Shown here piece by piece: positions 1 to 11,528 of a stretch of 64,000 bases of DNA (its first letter is position 1; the number at the start of each line of letters is the position of its first letter). The stretch is from positions 520,203,665 to 520,267,664 of the forward strand of contig NC_045427.1 of assembly GCF_902635505.1 (NCBI RefSeq), in the 5' to 3' direction. Origin of the DNA: Sarcophilus harrisii. Its lineage: Eukaryota; Chordata; Mammalia; Dasyuromorphia; Dasyuridae. The position numbers were made by a program, and so were the translations under genes. Under the pieces are notes generated by a model, which did not search any database, was not told the DNA's origin, and saw nothing but the letters and a program-made list of their open reading frames with translations.

Positions 1-790
1 TCTAAAAAGATTTGGCAAGCTAGAACATTGCACTAAATAGAAAGACATGAAATTCAATAAGAATAAATGTGAAGTCTTACACTTCCCAAGCACCAACCAC
101 AAAAATAACTTCCAGGCACTGGATAGGGAAGACATAGTTGGGTTTTTTTTCTTTTTTGAGACAAATTTGTCCAAAAAAAAAAAAAAAAAAAAAACCCTTA
201 CAAGTTTAGAGTAGATGGCCAGCTCATCATGATGTTGTCTTGTATTGTGGCCAACACATCTGATCTTGGGCTCCATTTAGAGGTGTAACTGCCATATGTA
301 AAGAGACAAGAGTCTGTGCTCTGCCCTTATCAAGACCTCCTCTAGACCATTTTGTTCATTTCTGGATACCACAGTTTAAGAAAAACATTGCTAAGCTAGA
401 AAGTGTCCAGAAAAAGGCATCAGGATGGTGAAGGAACTAGAAATGTTTTTAGCCTAGAGAAAAGTATACACAGAAGAGAGAGATATGATCACCATATTCA
501 GATATTTAAAAGGCTCTCTGTCATGTGGAACAGGGACTAGAGATGTTTTGTTCGGCTCTGTTCCTCAGGATGAGGAACAATGGATGAAAAGTTTCAAGAG
601 GGGAATCTAGGTTTTGGTGTTGGAGGGGAAAAAAACTTTTCCCACAATTAGAACTGTCCAGAGATAGAAGACCGAGTTGCTGCCAGAGTCCATGAGGGAG
701 GTCATTGAAAGTCTTTGAGTGGAAGCTGGATGACTCCTTTGAGGGGAGAGATAATGACGATTATTTTGAGATTATTTAAGAGCACAGTGA
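1..790 (+). mobile_element. CR1/L3-type LINE 3' fragment in a DENND4A intron
   Basis: Matches the familiar 3' coding pattern of CR1/L3: gtgtccagaaaaaggcatca, then the stretch ending gatatgatcacc, then the dyad near tggatgactcctttgagggg. A T-run and A-run at 140-194 interrupt it. Heavily diverged. Confidence 0.65.
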
Positions 791-983
791 GCCAGTGATG
801 GAGCAAGGACCAGGAGCCACATATACTCATCTTGTCACTACCACAAACTGCCTGACTTTAAACATTTTTAAAATTGTAACTTTGTAACATTTTTACCACT
901 GGTATTATACCTTAGTGTGGAAGGTATTTTAATTTTAATGTTGACATTTACTTTGTGATTAATATAATATAATTAAGATTTCT

Positions 984-1195
984 TTGTTGTTGTTGCTCAG
1001 CCATGTCTGATTCTTCATCACCCTATACAGTTTTCTTGACAAAGATACTGGGGTGATTTGCCATTTCCTTTTCCAGTGGATTAGGCAAACAGGCTCAGTG
1101 ACTTGCTCAGGATCACAGCCAGTGAGTGTCTGAGGCCAGATTTGAATTCATTCCAGTTTGGACACTCTATCCACTGAACCCTCTAACTGCTTTCT
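984..1195 (-). mobile_element. Mar1-type tRNA-derived SINE
   Basis: Read on the minus strand it runs from a decayed tRNA-like head through ttcaaatctggcc (B box) to a tail ending in caacaacaa. The phrase ttcttgacaaagatactggg (reverse view) is diagnostic. A second partial tail follows at 1206-1240. Confidence 0.75.
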
Positions 1196-1522
1196 TACCA
1201 TACCCTCAGGGGGTTTTCTTGGCAAAGATACTGGAGAGAGCGGGGGGAAAAAAAGAAGGAATCAACACAGAACCCCCCAAAAGCCACCTTTTGGCTTTTC
1301 CTACTTTTTTTGTGCTTTTTCTCCTCCCTTCTTCCACTCTTTCCCTCTTTCCTTTCCCAGCTAAAGAGCCCAGAGGGGAAGCATGTAATTTTTTAATATA
1401 TGCATATACAGTATGTCATGTTCATTCTGATCAATTACCAGTATATATCTAAAATAATTTTATAAGAAGTATATGTTCATATTAATTATTTTTCTTTCTT
1501 TCTTTTTTTTTTAACTATTTAG

Positions 1523-1640
1523 ATTCCCCGTCACTATATGTCAGAAGACAGTAAATATGTTTTAATTCAGATGTTATGGGACAACATGAAATTACACCAG
1601 GATCCAGGACAACCCTTATACATCCTCTGGAATGCACAGA
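1523..1640 (+). CDS. DENND4A: DENND4A coding exon, fourth from last
   Basis: A long T-rich tract ending in ttag precedes the exon and gtaagt follows it. It encodes 39 residues starting [13 protein letters not shown] and including [20 protein letters not shown]. It leaves one base (A) that completes a Thr codon with the next exon. Confidence 0.88.
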
Positions 1641-4600
1641 GTAAGTGTCTTTCTAAGAAGAAATCTTTATTGACATACAGTAATTAAATATTTTCTTCAA
1701 GTAGCACGGATAGTCATACAACTGATATTTTCTAATTCCACTTTTTGTCTTTCAGGTCAAAATCGTACTCTTTTGTTTGAGAGTGAGTGTTATGCTTGAT
1801 GTTTTTAAGGTGTAGATTTCTTTGAGGGGGGTGGCCCATGTGTGAATATGCATGTGCATGTCAAAGAAAGATTTTAGCTTTTAGCAAATTGCTCCAGATT
1901 CTTTTTCTGCCTGTTTACTAGTTTTTAGTCTTAGACTGCTAACTCAAACATTTTTAAGGAGTACTGTGATGAACAAAATATTGTTGTTACTTGTATGAAA
2001 CTATGTTTTATTTTAGGCCAATGTGTCACCTTTTAGATGTACTTGTCTTTTCCTTTTATACAACCTCCATATTAATATCTCCATTACTTTTTTTGTCCTA
2101 GCATTGTTCTTAATTTATTTTAATTGGTGTTTTTTAGTTATTTATAATATTCCAAAATATCCATCTGAAAAAATAGCCAGTAACTACTGCTTAATTATTT
2201 TTCTTCTTTCTAAATCATGAATACTCTTTCACTTGTTATTTTTGTTCTTTTGCAGCCCAAAAGTATCCAGTGGTCCATTTATTACAAAAAGGTGATAATT
2301 CCTTTAATCAAGAACTGTTGAAAAGCATGGTTAAAAGTATTAAGATGAATGATGTTTATGGACCAATGAGTCAGATTTTGGAGATACTGAACAAATGGCC
2401 TCATCTTAAACGACAGAGGTAAGAACCATTCTTTTAAGAAAAGCATCATTTAAAATTAAATATGAGATCCATCCAAGCAAATTAATAATTCTTCGCTTAG
2501 TAAATTATTATCAGAACTGGTTTCATGCCTATTTTAGCCTGACCATAATGTCTAATGATCACCTTTCCCCCTCATATTTGGAATCTAACAGTTTACTCTC
2601 CCCCCTCCCTTTTTTTTTCAGGAGTTTATACAGGGAAATACTATTTCTCTCACTTGTGGCATTAGGAAGAGACAACATTGACATAGGTATAATTCATTAT
2701 ATATTTTGTATTTACTTAGCATTGTTTTTCTATATGTTATTGTCAAGAAAAAGAATAATTATCCTCTTATTTCATCATGCCAGTGTAAAAACAAACAATA
2801 AATATAGACTTTTATATCAAAACATTTCTCCAAAGCCTTATCCCTTTAATATTATTTCATGTAACATTAATAAGAATTCTTTGGTGAGAATACTGGTAAA
2901 TTAAATTAAATATTTTAAGTATATGTTTCATTAGTTCCCAAACTTTTCTTAGTTGGCTTACCTTTTTTCATCTTTAAGTTTGCTCCTTCCAAACCTCAGG
3001 AAGAATGGCCATTGTTAACTAGAGAGAAGAAGGTTTTTAACCATGCCATTTAAATCCCCATGGATGGCCAGAAAACACTCCAAGACTTGGGGCACATGTG
3101 ATAACCACATGTTGTATTTACTGATACAGATCCAATTGAAATTGAAATCTTCCCCTTCCCTGAGCCTTATTTTCTTTCTCTGGGATTGGGATTGAGCTAG
3201 ATGATCTCTGAGGTTACTTTTACCCTGAATTTCTCTAAGAAAATGATCAATATATTTAACTAATTGGACCATCTTGTCTAGATGTTCTGAGATCCATTAA
3301 TAAATAATATAATATGGCATAGAATATGCTTCTATAAAGTGATTGATTCTATAAAGATGATAAAGGATCATATCAGAAGAATAGATAACAGTTCACTGTT
3401 GACAGATCATTTTTAGTGAGGCTTGACAATTCATGTTCTGTGAATAATGGCATATGACAGGATCAGAGCATCTGTACATTGCTATACTAGGCTAGGGTGG
3501 GACATAGGGGGAGGGAAGGAAAACTGAGAATGTTCTCCCATGGCATCTTGGCCCTAGAAGAGTAGAGAGAAGGCACTCGATTCAGATGACTTGGTTTAGT
3601 GTGGTAACCTCTAATCCATATGGGCAGCAAGATGTGTAGGCATGGCAGCAGGCATCTTCAAGAAGAAAATTAGAAAAACTTCAACAAAATAAAGTTTAAA
3701 AGAAATATTGGGAGAATATTTTGGTTTAGGAGAAAAAAACTGTCAAAATGGAAAAAGAAAGGAGGAAACTATCTTTCTGCCTGTGTGCTATCCAAGGGCT
3801 AGTATTTATAATCACAAGTCTAATATGAATCAGCACTAAGTGCCTTTCTCAGAGAAAAACAAATTAATATTAACACAAGGATACATAAAATGAAGAAGAG
3901 GACATAATAGTTAAAATGACCCTTTATCATTACTCAGAAGTCATTCAAATATATAGAGGTGTCCAACTTCAATAGGATTACAAAATCCAGGGGTCTAGAA
4001 AGCAAATAGAATTTTTATAATTTAATGAATGAAAATCAAACTCTCTCTTCTAGTTCTTTCCCACCATTGAAAAATAAATTAAAACAAAAGCTCTCACAAA
4101 CATGCATATTCAACAAATGAAATTCCTACATTAGCTGTGTCCAAAAAAGCTTGTCTCAGTTTGTATCCTCTTATGGTTAGCATGTTTTATCGTGAGTTAT
4201 CTACAATTATGGCTGTCATTGTACTGCTCAAAGTTCTTAAGTCTTCCAAAGTAAGCAACAGAATTTTAATTAGCCTTTAAAGACGCTAAATAAAATTGGT
4301 TAATCTATAGATTGTCTAGTTAGTTTTCAAAATGCTTTATTTGGAAAGAACTTTTTAATTCTAAGGATTGTAAAACATTGGAATATGTTACAAGCATTAT
4401 ATTTTGTGATAAAGTTTAGAAGATGAATAAAATTACCTCGAGGTAGCTTTTCCAAGATTTTGATTGTGTTTCTGAAGTAATATAATATATTGTTATTTAT
4501 TCTACATGCCCTTTTAAATGCAGATTTCTTTATCTGTGTGAATATTTACAGATGCATTTGACAGAGAATATAAGATGGCATATGATCGTCTTACACCTAA

Positions 4601-4688
4601 TCAAGTCAAGAGTACCTACAACTGCGATAGACCACCAAGCACAGGAGTGATGGAATGTCGAAAAATTTTTGGAGAACCTTACCTTTAA
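1523..4688 (+). CDS. DENND4A: DENND4A, C-terminal 160 residues (last four coding exons; 5' part outside window)
   Basis: Four exons (1523-1640, 2256-2418, 2622-2686, 4552-4688) have consensus AG/GT borders. Their phases match (1, 0/2 and 1) and they join to 483 nt, ending at TAA 4686-4688. The encoded end has a [12 protein letters not shown] terminus, which I recognise as the C-terminus of the DENND4 family. DENND4A (MYCBP-like DENN protein) is a guanine-nucleotide exchange factor for Rab10 in membrane traffic. Its DENN domain would lie upstream, outside this window; the part seen is the C-terminal region without a named catalytic motif. DENND4A rather than DENND4B/C is chosen because SLC24A1 follows in convergent orientation, as in human 15q22. 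No stops or frame breaks are seen. Confidence 0.9.
2256..2418 (+). CDS. DENND4A: DENND4A coding exon, third from last
   Basis: Acceptor ttttgcag, donor gtaaga. The 163 nt encode [16 protein letters not shown] and on to [10 protein letters not shown]. The final AG is completed by the G that opens the next exon (Arg). Confidence 0.9.
2622..2686 (+). CDS. DENND4A: DENND4A coding exon, second from last
   Basis: A 65-nt exon after an acceptor with an uninterrupted pyrimidine run; donor gtataa. It encodes [20 protein letters not shown]. Its last G is completed by AT of the next exon (Asp). Confidence 0.9.
2687..4551 (+). other. DENND4A last intron
   Basis: AT-rich. A short CR1/L3 tail (gctagatgatctctgaggt) lies at about 3180-3250. 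I see nothing else that I can name. Confidence 0.6.
4552..4688 (+). CDS. DENND4A: DENND4A terminal coding exon and stop
   Basis: Acceptor tatttacag. The exon encodes [18 protein letters not shown] and on to [10 protein letters not shown], then TAA. The 3' UTR starts at 4689 and is AT-rich. Confidence 0.92.
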
Positions 4689-6189
4689 AATAAATTTATG
4701 TGTACATATTTACATAAATATGTGTGTATTGCATATATACACACACTATATGTTTTGTACAGTCTATGTAAAAATTACCACTTCAGTCTCTAAGAAAATT
4801 TCTATCTTTGTTTTTTTTTTTTGAAAATGTATTTGCAGCAGAGTTAGAAAGCCCTGATAAACTACAAATCTTTTAGTAAAAGACTAGTAACAAGTGGGCT
4901 ACACACTGCTTTGCTTCCTGGTCCTTTTATTGTTCCCCTCTATAAAGAATTTCATGGTGGGGAAAAACTGTAATTAAAAGTACTTGTCTTAAAAGAAGAC
5001 AGTCTTTTGGAAAACAGTGATTAAAATCATGTATGAATACTAATAAGTAACATAAAATTAAAGGATCTGCTGTTTACATAGATTATTCAGATGTTGTAAA
5101 GAACACAAAGTTGTATAATACATGTTTTAAATTGTTTATAGTAAGTTCATATTTTTTTAATTTTTTAAAATTAATATAGAAAACTTAAAATGAACTTAAA
5201 CTTTAAATGAGCAATTTAGTGCTCTTCCTTCTAAGTCTGCTGCTATTTGGAACAAACAGTCCAACCTATTTTCAATTTGAAAAGAGGGGTGTAAGAAAGA
5301 AGGGAGGACACACAAATGGTCAAAAAAAATGCCAACAGTGGCCCTAACATTGTCCTGGGTTCAGTTTGCATTTGCACATCAGGAAGCCATAAGTTTAAAA
5401 GTGTATACATATATATAAAATATATAAATTGTAGAGTGATATACCCCACACACTGCCAAGATTGGCACACTGACAATCTTGAGAGTAGTAGAAGTCCCAA
5501 ATATAATTCTCCAGTACTTTCTAAACTCAGGCTCAATATACAGTGAAGAATCCAGCACTTTTTTGTTGTTATTGCTAATGGCACTTATATAGAGTACATT
5601 GGGTTGGGGGGAGGACTTGCAAAATAAAACATAAATTTTATAAATATACATAATGGTGTACATTCCAAGTGACACTACTACAAAATTTTATCCTGATTTT
5701 AAGGTGGAAGTAACAATTATGGCAGATATATTCCAGATTTATCATGCAACACAATCCGCTGTGCTACATGATAATTATAAGGATCGCAATCAGGACATTA
5801 CATTTAGAATTATATTTAAAATGTATTTTTATTTTACATGGAGCAAAATATTCATTTTCTAAGGGATATATTATAGAATAGATCTTCCATATTAAATTAT
5901 GTAGCTTTTGAAATAAGCCATCAACATCTACAAATTATGGAAACTAAACAAGCTGAATGTTTGTTCAGAGATATTTAAAATGAGTTTTTTTTTTGTTTTG
6001 TTTTAAACACTTAGTTGTGCTTCTCTATTCAGTGTTCTTCAGGTTATTTCTTTCAAGGAGAAACAGTATCCCTTGTTGCCATTAGTTCATTGATTTTCAT
6101 TGTTTGGATTTGTGTCTATGTGTTGTCATTAACAAAAGAAAATTGCCTACATAATGTGATGAGATGGACCAAGGAAATGATCCAAAGTT

Positions 6190-6197
6190 TGTGTGTA

Positions 6198-6243
<46 letters not shown>

Positions 6244-6253
6244 TGTGTGTGTA
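6190..6253. repeat. (TG)n microsatellite
   Basis: About 30 TG dinucleotides with a few interruptions, within the possible DENND4A 3' UTR. Confidence 0.97.
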
Positions 6254-9044
6254 GCAATTTGTAGACCAGGACAAGATAATACCTTCACTGGAATATAACT
6301 AAAAGTCCCATCATTCCTTTCCAAAATCATTTCATCTACAAATAGATCTCATTGTAAACTTGAGCCACTAGTGAATGATAACAACTTGAAGAATTTTAGT
6401 TTTCCTTTTAGGGAAATAATCAGCAAGAAATATATGTAATGCTCCTTACTCAGGCTTATATGACGCTCTCTTTTTTCACCATCACAATTTCTATTCCCAA
6501 CTAAGTATAAACTTCTCATACTCTGTATTCTATTCTTTAATTCACTAATAAATTTGAAAATGTTTATCAGTAAGCTTAGGAGACATTATGTTGAATAGCT
6601 ATGAGATTGAGCATCAGTAATTAATTTACCCCAAGTTACTTTTGTAATAAGGTTCTTAAGTATTGTTTTTATTTTCCCTGTAAAAGCCTCTCTCGTGGCT
6701 ATTTACTTTTTTTCTTAACTACTCATATATTTTACATTCTTATATAAATCTAAATGTCCTAATCTTACAATCCAGGCTTACTTGGAAAGTGGTTGTTTAT
6801 TTTGTCTGGATTCTGTTCCTAGTATTTGGATCAGTTTTTTTTTAATTAATTCTATATAAGTATTTTTCTAGATTTTATTTTTTGCATATAGTGATGGGAA
6901 ATTAAGTCAGAAGAACTGTGAGGAAAACTCCCTTTTTGCCACAGGTACTGTGCTTGCTTTATATGATAGAATAAACAAAAATGGATAGTTGAAGTTCCTA
7001 TCCCATTTGGCACATCTCATTTTAGAATGCTTGGTTTTGTTTAGACTTGGAAATTGTTGACATTAAATAACAACCATACTACTTGCTCATGTAAGGTATA
7101 TGTTACTTCCACTGTTTTAAAAATTACCTATCCATTACTATTTGTTAGTTTTTATAATATGTTATATTTCAATTATCTTCCTTTTCTTTCTCACCTACAG
7201 AATTGAGTAGATATGTTTATTTTTCTGATTCACTTTAGCTGTGGCCTAAAAAAATGATCCCTGAAAATATCAGTATCCTGTATCAAGTAGCTAATAATGC
7301 TTCTTTCCAAAGTATTTTGATAATCACTATGAAATCTGAGAATAATAAGAAAGTGCTTTATTCTTCCTCTTAACAAAGACTACCTTGTATTTTTGTCATA
7401 TAGTCCTGTGATCCCATTTAAGAAAGTACCTATTTGTTTTTGCACCAGACCACACTGCATGAAGCTTCATTTTTATTTTTATGTGAATATATTCTTGGGT
7501 GCTTCCATCCAGTTCATTTATCTCAGGCCAAGAAGGGAAAGTCTTCTTTGGAGTGGTTCAATGATATTTGTGCTGAAAGTCAAGGTAGATTTTGCCCGCA
7601 TGTAGCCTTCTTCATTTCCTAAACTTCTATTTTCTTATTTAGCAGCTGCCCTTCAATAATAATCTTAGTATCCTCAGAATATTATGTCCTCTGATTATTC
7701 TGTAATACCCACTTCTGCCCACAAAGCAAATATGTCCCTGGGTTAATCCTATTGGAAGTGTTAAATAGAAATTTTATGAAGGCCACATCAATAAATATTT
7801 CCAAATATCTGCTTGATGATAAAAATGCTATCATATGCTTTTCAACACTTGTAACAAAAAAAAAAAACCCTATAAAGCAAGTATATTTTTAGTTTGAAGT
7901 ACATTTTTTCCTATGTACCTGAAATATCTTGAACAGTCTAAATTAGAGTTTAGGTTTTCAATACATTGCAAGTCAGAACAGTGATACCAAGAAAATGCAA
8001 CCATAGGTAGGATGAACATAAGTAAGCAAAAATAATCCCAGAACTCATCATCATCTAAGTAATTTCAAAATGCAATAATCATAAATCTCTTAAGTTGGAT
8101 GATTCCTTAAAATTCTCAATATAATATCGATACTGGCCAAGAAGTTATCCCTGAGAAATAAATGAATTGCTTTTGCATATCAAATCTTTACCATATGGTA
8201 CATGTTGATTTAGATTAACATTTCTAGTTATTATCTTTGGGATTTTTAAATGGTACTTTGTTACCTCCAAAACTGCACTTTTTTAATGAGTGGTTGTAGA
8301 TTTGTAAATATGTAACACTGAAATTTTATTTACCAAAAAGAATATCAGGAAGTTCATTGTTTTGTTTTATAATTCATTTAAAATATATCTGATCAATGTT
8401 CATGATAAACATTTTTCTCTTGTCTCTGGAAAAATGGAAATTCTGTTCAGTTTTACAATGTAAAATAAAAAGATTTAGCTAAAAGATCAGCATAGCTATT
8501 CTTTTCTATTTTTTTCCCACAGAGTTAGAATCTTGACTCCACCAAACTGTAGTTAAGCATTAAAAGTAAAGATTAAAAAGCGTAACTTTTACTTACTTTA
8601 TGAAAATAACTCTGAATATCACCATTTAATTTTCCTCACAGGTGACTACAAAACAATTTTGTACTTTTTTGTAAGGGTTTTAAAATTTAGAGGTGAACAT
8701 TTGTAATGTTCTTATGTATAGCAAGTAGAAATTTGTACTTTATCATTTCCTTCTCTCTTTTGGACTATTCATTTATCTTCCAAATTTTTTTCCGTTAATG
8801 ACAATGATCTAATTTAGTGTAATGTATTTTGACAGTGAAGTCACTGCTTCTTAATTTAATATTGTTTCTATTTTATAGGACTTTAAGAAGTCTTTAGTTT
8901 TTTTGACTACACAACTTATACCCTGTCTTGCTCTTTCCTGTAGCATAGAGTATGAGACTGACCACAACTATTCATCTCTTTTATGAGGTAACAGAGAGAA
9001 GTACTAAGAAAACCTTGCATAGCCTCCCTCACTTAAATCTAATT

Positions 9045-9110
9045 TACTTGCATGTCATGACATCACCTCTTTGATGTCATGGTCCGCTTTGAGAATGAAG
9101 GAGAAATAAA
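9045..9110 (+). mobile_element. RTE-type LINE 3' tail fragment
   Basis: tgacatcacctctttgatgt and the following gagaatgaaggag match the 3' end shared by marsupial RTE and Mar1 elements. Confidence 0.5.
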
Positions 9111-10339
9111 AAATTGCACCTCCTTGGTGGAGATGACTATTATGTAACCTAGAGATCTTAAAAGATACAGAAAAATAATTGCCTTGCTATATAAAAATGT
9201 GAAGTATCATTTAAAGAAACTACTCTTATTTTATTAAAGAAATCACATGGATGGTTTCTCTAGGAGTTAACAATAAGTCATCTCATTCTTCTTTTGTTTG
9301 AAAGCATATTTCTGGTGTCCTTCAATAGGATGGGAAGGCATTTTTTGGTATTTACTCTGTGTCAACTCTACTAGTCTATGGGAGCACAGAAAAGAAAAAC
9401 AGTCTGTTCTCAAAGAGCTCACATTCTGATTTGGAAGATCAGTACTTAAAGAATCAAACGGCTCAGTGTGGATGGAAAGGTCCATTGATCCTTAGGATCC
9501 AACATCAAAACCAATGTCAAGGACTAGAGGTTTTCACAGCGCACTGTTAGGAAGGAAAGATCTTTCTGGGATCTAGGTGAATGGGATTTGGCTGAGGCCA
9601 TTGGGAGAAAACAGTCTTTCTTGTGGATTTCATCCTTTGGTTCTGGAGCAGTTGGGGGATCCAGGGGTCTCCCTTCTTATGTTGTCATTCACTATATAAC
9701 AGTAATTGACAGTCACCCTTGGCCGCTTTTGTCTTCAACTTTGATCATAACAGTGACACTTCAAAAGGCTGTTCCTTTTCCAATAGTTTGAACTAGTAAA
9801 AGCAGCAAGTAGTAATATGTAATATAGAAGCATATCAACAAATTCCACAGAGGAGGTTTAAACTAAGAATATGCTGTCCCTTGTAACATCATTTCCAGGC
9901 TTTTTGAGGAAACACCTTCAGTTTTTAAAATATAGAACTACAAACCATAAGAATGATACTTTACTGATCACATCAGAACTCATATATACAAATAAATAAT
10001 ACCATCATCAAATTAATAACCTTGTGAAGCTATATATTAAATAATCTAAGGAATGCTATCTTTACTCAAAGCATTTTGCCTGTTGTGACATGTCGGAGCC
10101 AAAAAGCTATCTCAGTTCTTTATAGTCACACCTTGTATATTTTTATTTCATTCTTAAAAAACAATACTCTCAATTTGATCGCCCAAAGTAATTTCAGTGG
10201 TTGTTTCCAAAAATTAAATCCATTTCCGAAGGACAAAGGTTTGTTACCACTGAGGATATTCAATAGATTTATTTGTTGGGGTTTTAGGTAATGCCAAAAA
10301 AAAAAAAAAAGTCCTGGAACTGTTTTCAGCAAATGGTAA

Positions 10340-11278
10340 CAATTAGAATAAGTTTATTACTTCCCAAGGGACTACTTCAAAGAGAACATCACTCATTTGA
10401 ATGCATACATTCTATTATGTTTGCTTTTAAAATCATTATCTTACTTTGTTTTCTTCCTCTCCAATATCTACCTCACTCCCATTAGTCCTAATGTGAGAGA
10501 AAAATCACTTTTCATTAGTCCTACTCCTTCCTCTTTTTCAAAAGTGCTCATATTCTTAGGAGCTTAAACTTTTCCCCTTCTAAGCTAGGGATGATTGATA
10601 CATGTGAGGAAATCTAACTCATACACCCTCTTGTTTACAACAAAATTGTTCAAATGCTCAAAATCTCACTTAAGATAAATTGAGTCTGTGAACAGTGTTT
10701 GCTTCTCATCATGCTTCTTCTTACTAGTGACTTTTACCTAAATTCAAAAACATAATTTGACTATAAATTGGATGGGCACCTCACTTAAGAAAAAGGGGGA
10801 AAAACAGCACCATATTTACTTAGGGAAGTAGATACAGAAACCAGGTCTGCTGGTTTGAATAATCTGGTTTAGAGCCTAAAGGAGACTGACAAAATTGGGA
10901 GTCTCCAGGAGTCCCTTAGATGTGGCTAGGGAATGATGTAATAGTGAAGGCTATTTTCAATAGTCCCTTTCATCTACCCCTTTTTAAAAAAATAATTGGT
11001 TCTCTAATTCCAATTACACCTGTGGTCTTAGTGTGCTGGCTATAGAGTATGATGTCCAGGGAAGAGCCCCTCAGGGAAGAATATTCCATCAGTCAAGTAT
11101 AAAACTCAGTCACCATCAAGCCTCCAGTTCCTGACATTGCTTACTGTGAAACATCCCAGACACCCTCTTGAGCCACAACTCCATGGGTGGAGTTCATCCT
11201 TCAGGAAATACAATGATCCACAGAGGAACATCACATGTTCATTGTTCTTCATTCAATAGCATCGGCTTCAAGACTGAC
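10340..11278 (-). other. SLC24A1: SLC24A1 3' UTR (inferred)
   Basis: Sequence between the TGA at 11279-11281 and the first downstream minus-strand AATAAA. It shows no recognised interspersed repeat, in contrast to the introns, which fits a retained exon. The end is inferred from the signal only. Confidence 0.45.
10353..10358 (-). terminator. SLC24A1: Candidate SLC24A1 poly(A) signal (AATAAA on the minus strand)
   Basis: The first AATAAA met downstream of the SLC24A1 stop on the minus strand, about 920 nt past it. A second lies at 10268-10273. Use of either is inference. Confidence 0.45.
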
Positions 11279-11528
11279 TCAGATGGAGATGGGACAGGAT
11301 ATGATTCGATCTTCTAACATTACACTGATAATCAAGAATATGAAGTAAAGGAGAAACATGATGAACCCTAGAATTTTGTTCATTTTCCATTTACAGACTG
11401 CAATTGAAGAGATCACAAACAGGAGCATGAGAAAGAGCAAAACAATTGCACAGAACAAGCCATTGCTGCTCACTGGGACAGGCTGAAGCGCGTTGAGGAG
11501 AGAGAAGAGAAACCAGGGAACTGGTAAA
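11279..11528 (-). CDS. SLC24A1: SLC24A1 coding exon 8 and stop
   Basis: 250 nt after acceptor gtctttcag. It encodes [20 protein letters not shown], two further hydrophobic helices and the terminus [11 protein letters not shown], then TGA at 11279-11281. It is nearly identical to the human C-terminus. Confidence 0.96.

Larger units (their letters stand above)
4689..10340. other. Interval between convergent DENND4A and SLC24A1 ends; DENND4A 3' UTR plus spacer
   Basis: AT-rich, mostly single-copy looking, without a supported coding region. AATAAA occurs at 4689-4694 (too close to the stop to act alone), 5623-5628 and 8464-8469, so the DENND4A 3' UTR may be short or run several kilobases. The only repeats I see are a (TG)n array at 6190-6253 and a short RTE tail near 9050-9110. 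Short open frames here have no family features. Confidence 0.6.

Noticed and set aside
2548-2904. 118-residue + strand frame over the third DENND4A exon
   Set aside because: It reads through the splice sites; only 2622-2686 is coding.
9267-10485. Short frames on both strands between the two genes
   Set aside because: All under 75 residues, no conserved motif, in probable UTR or spacer.
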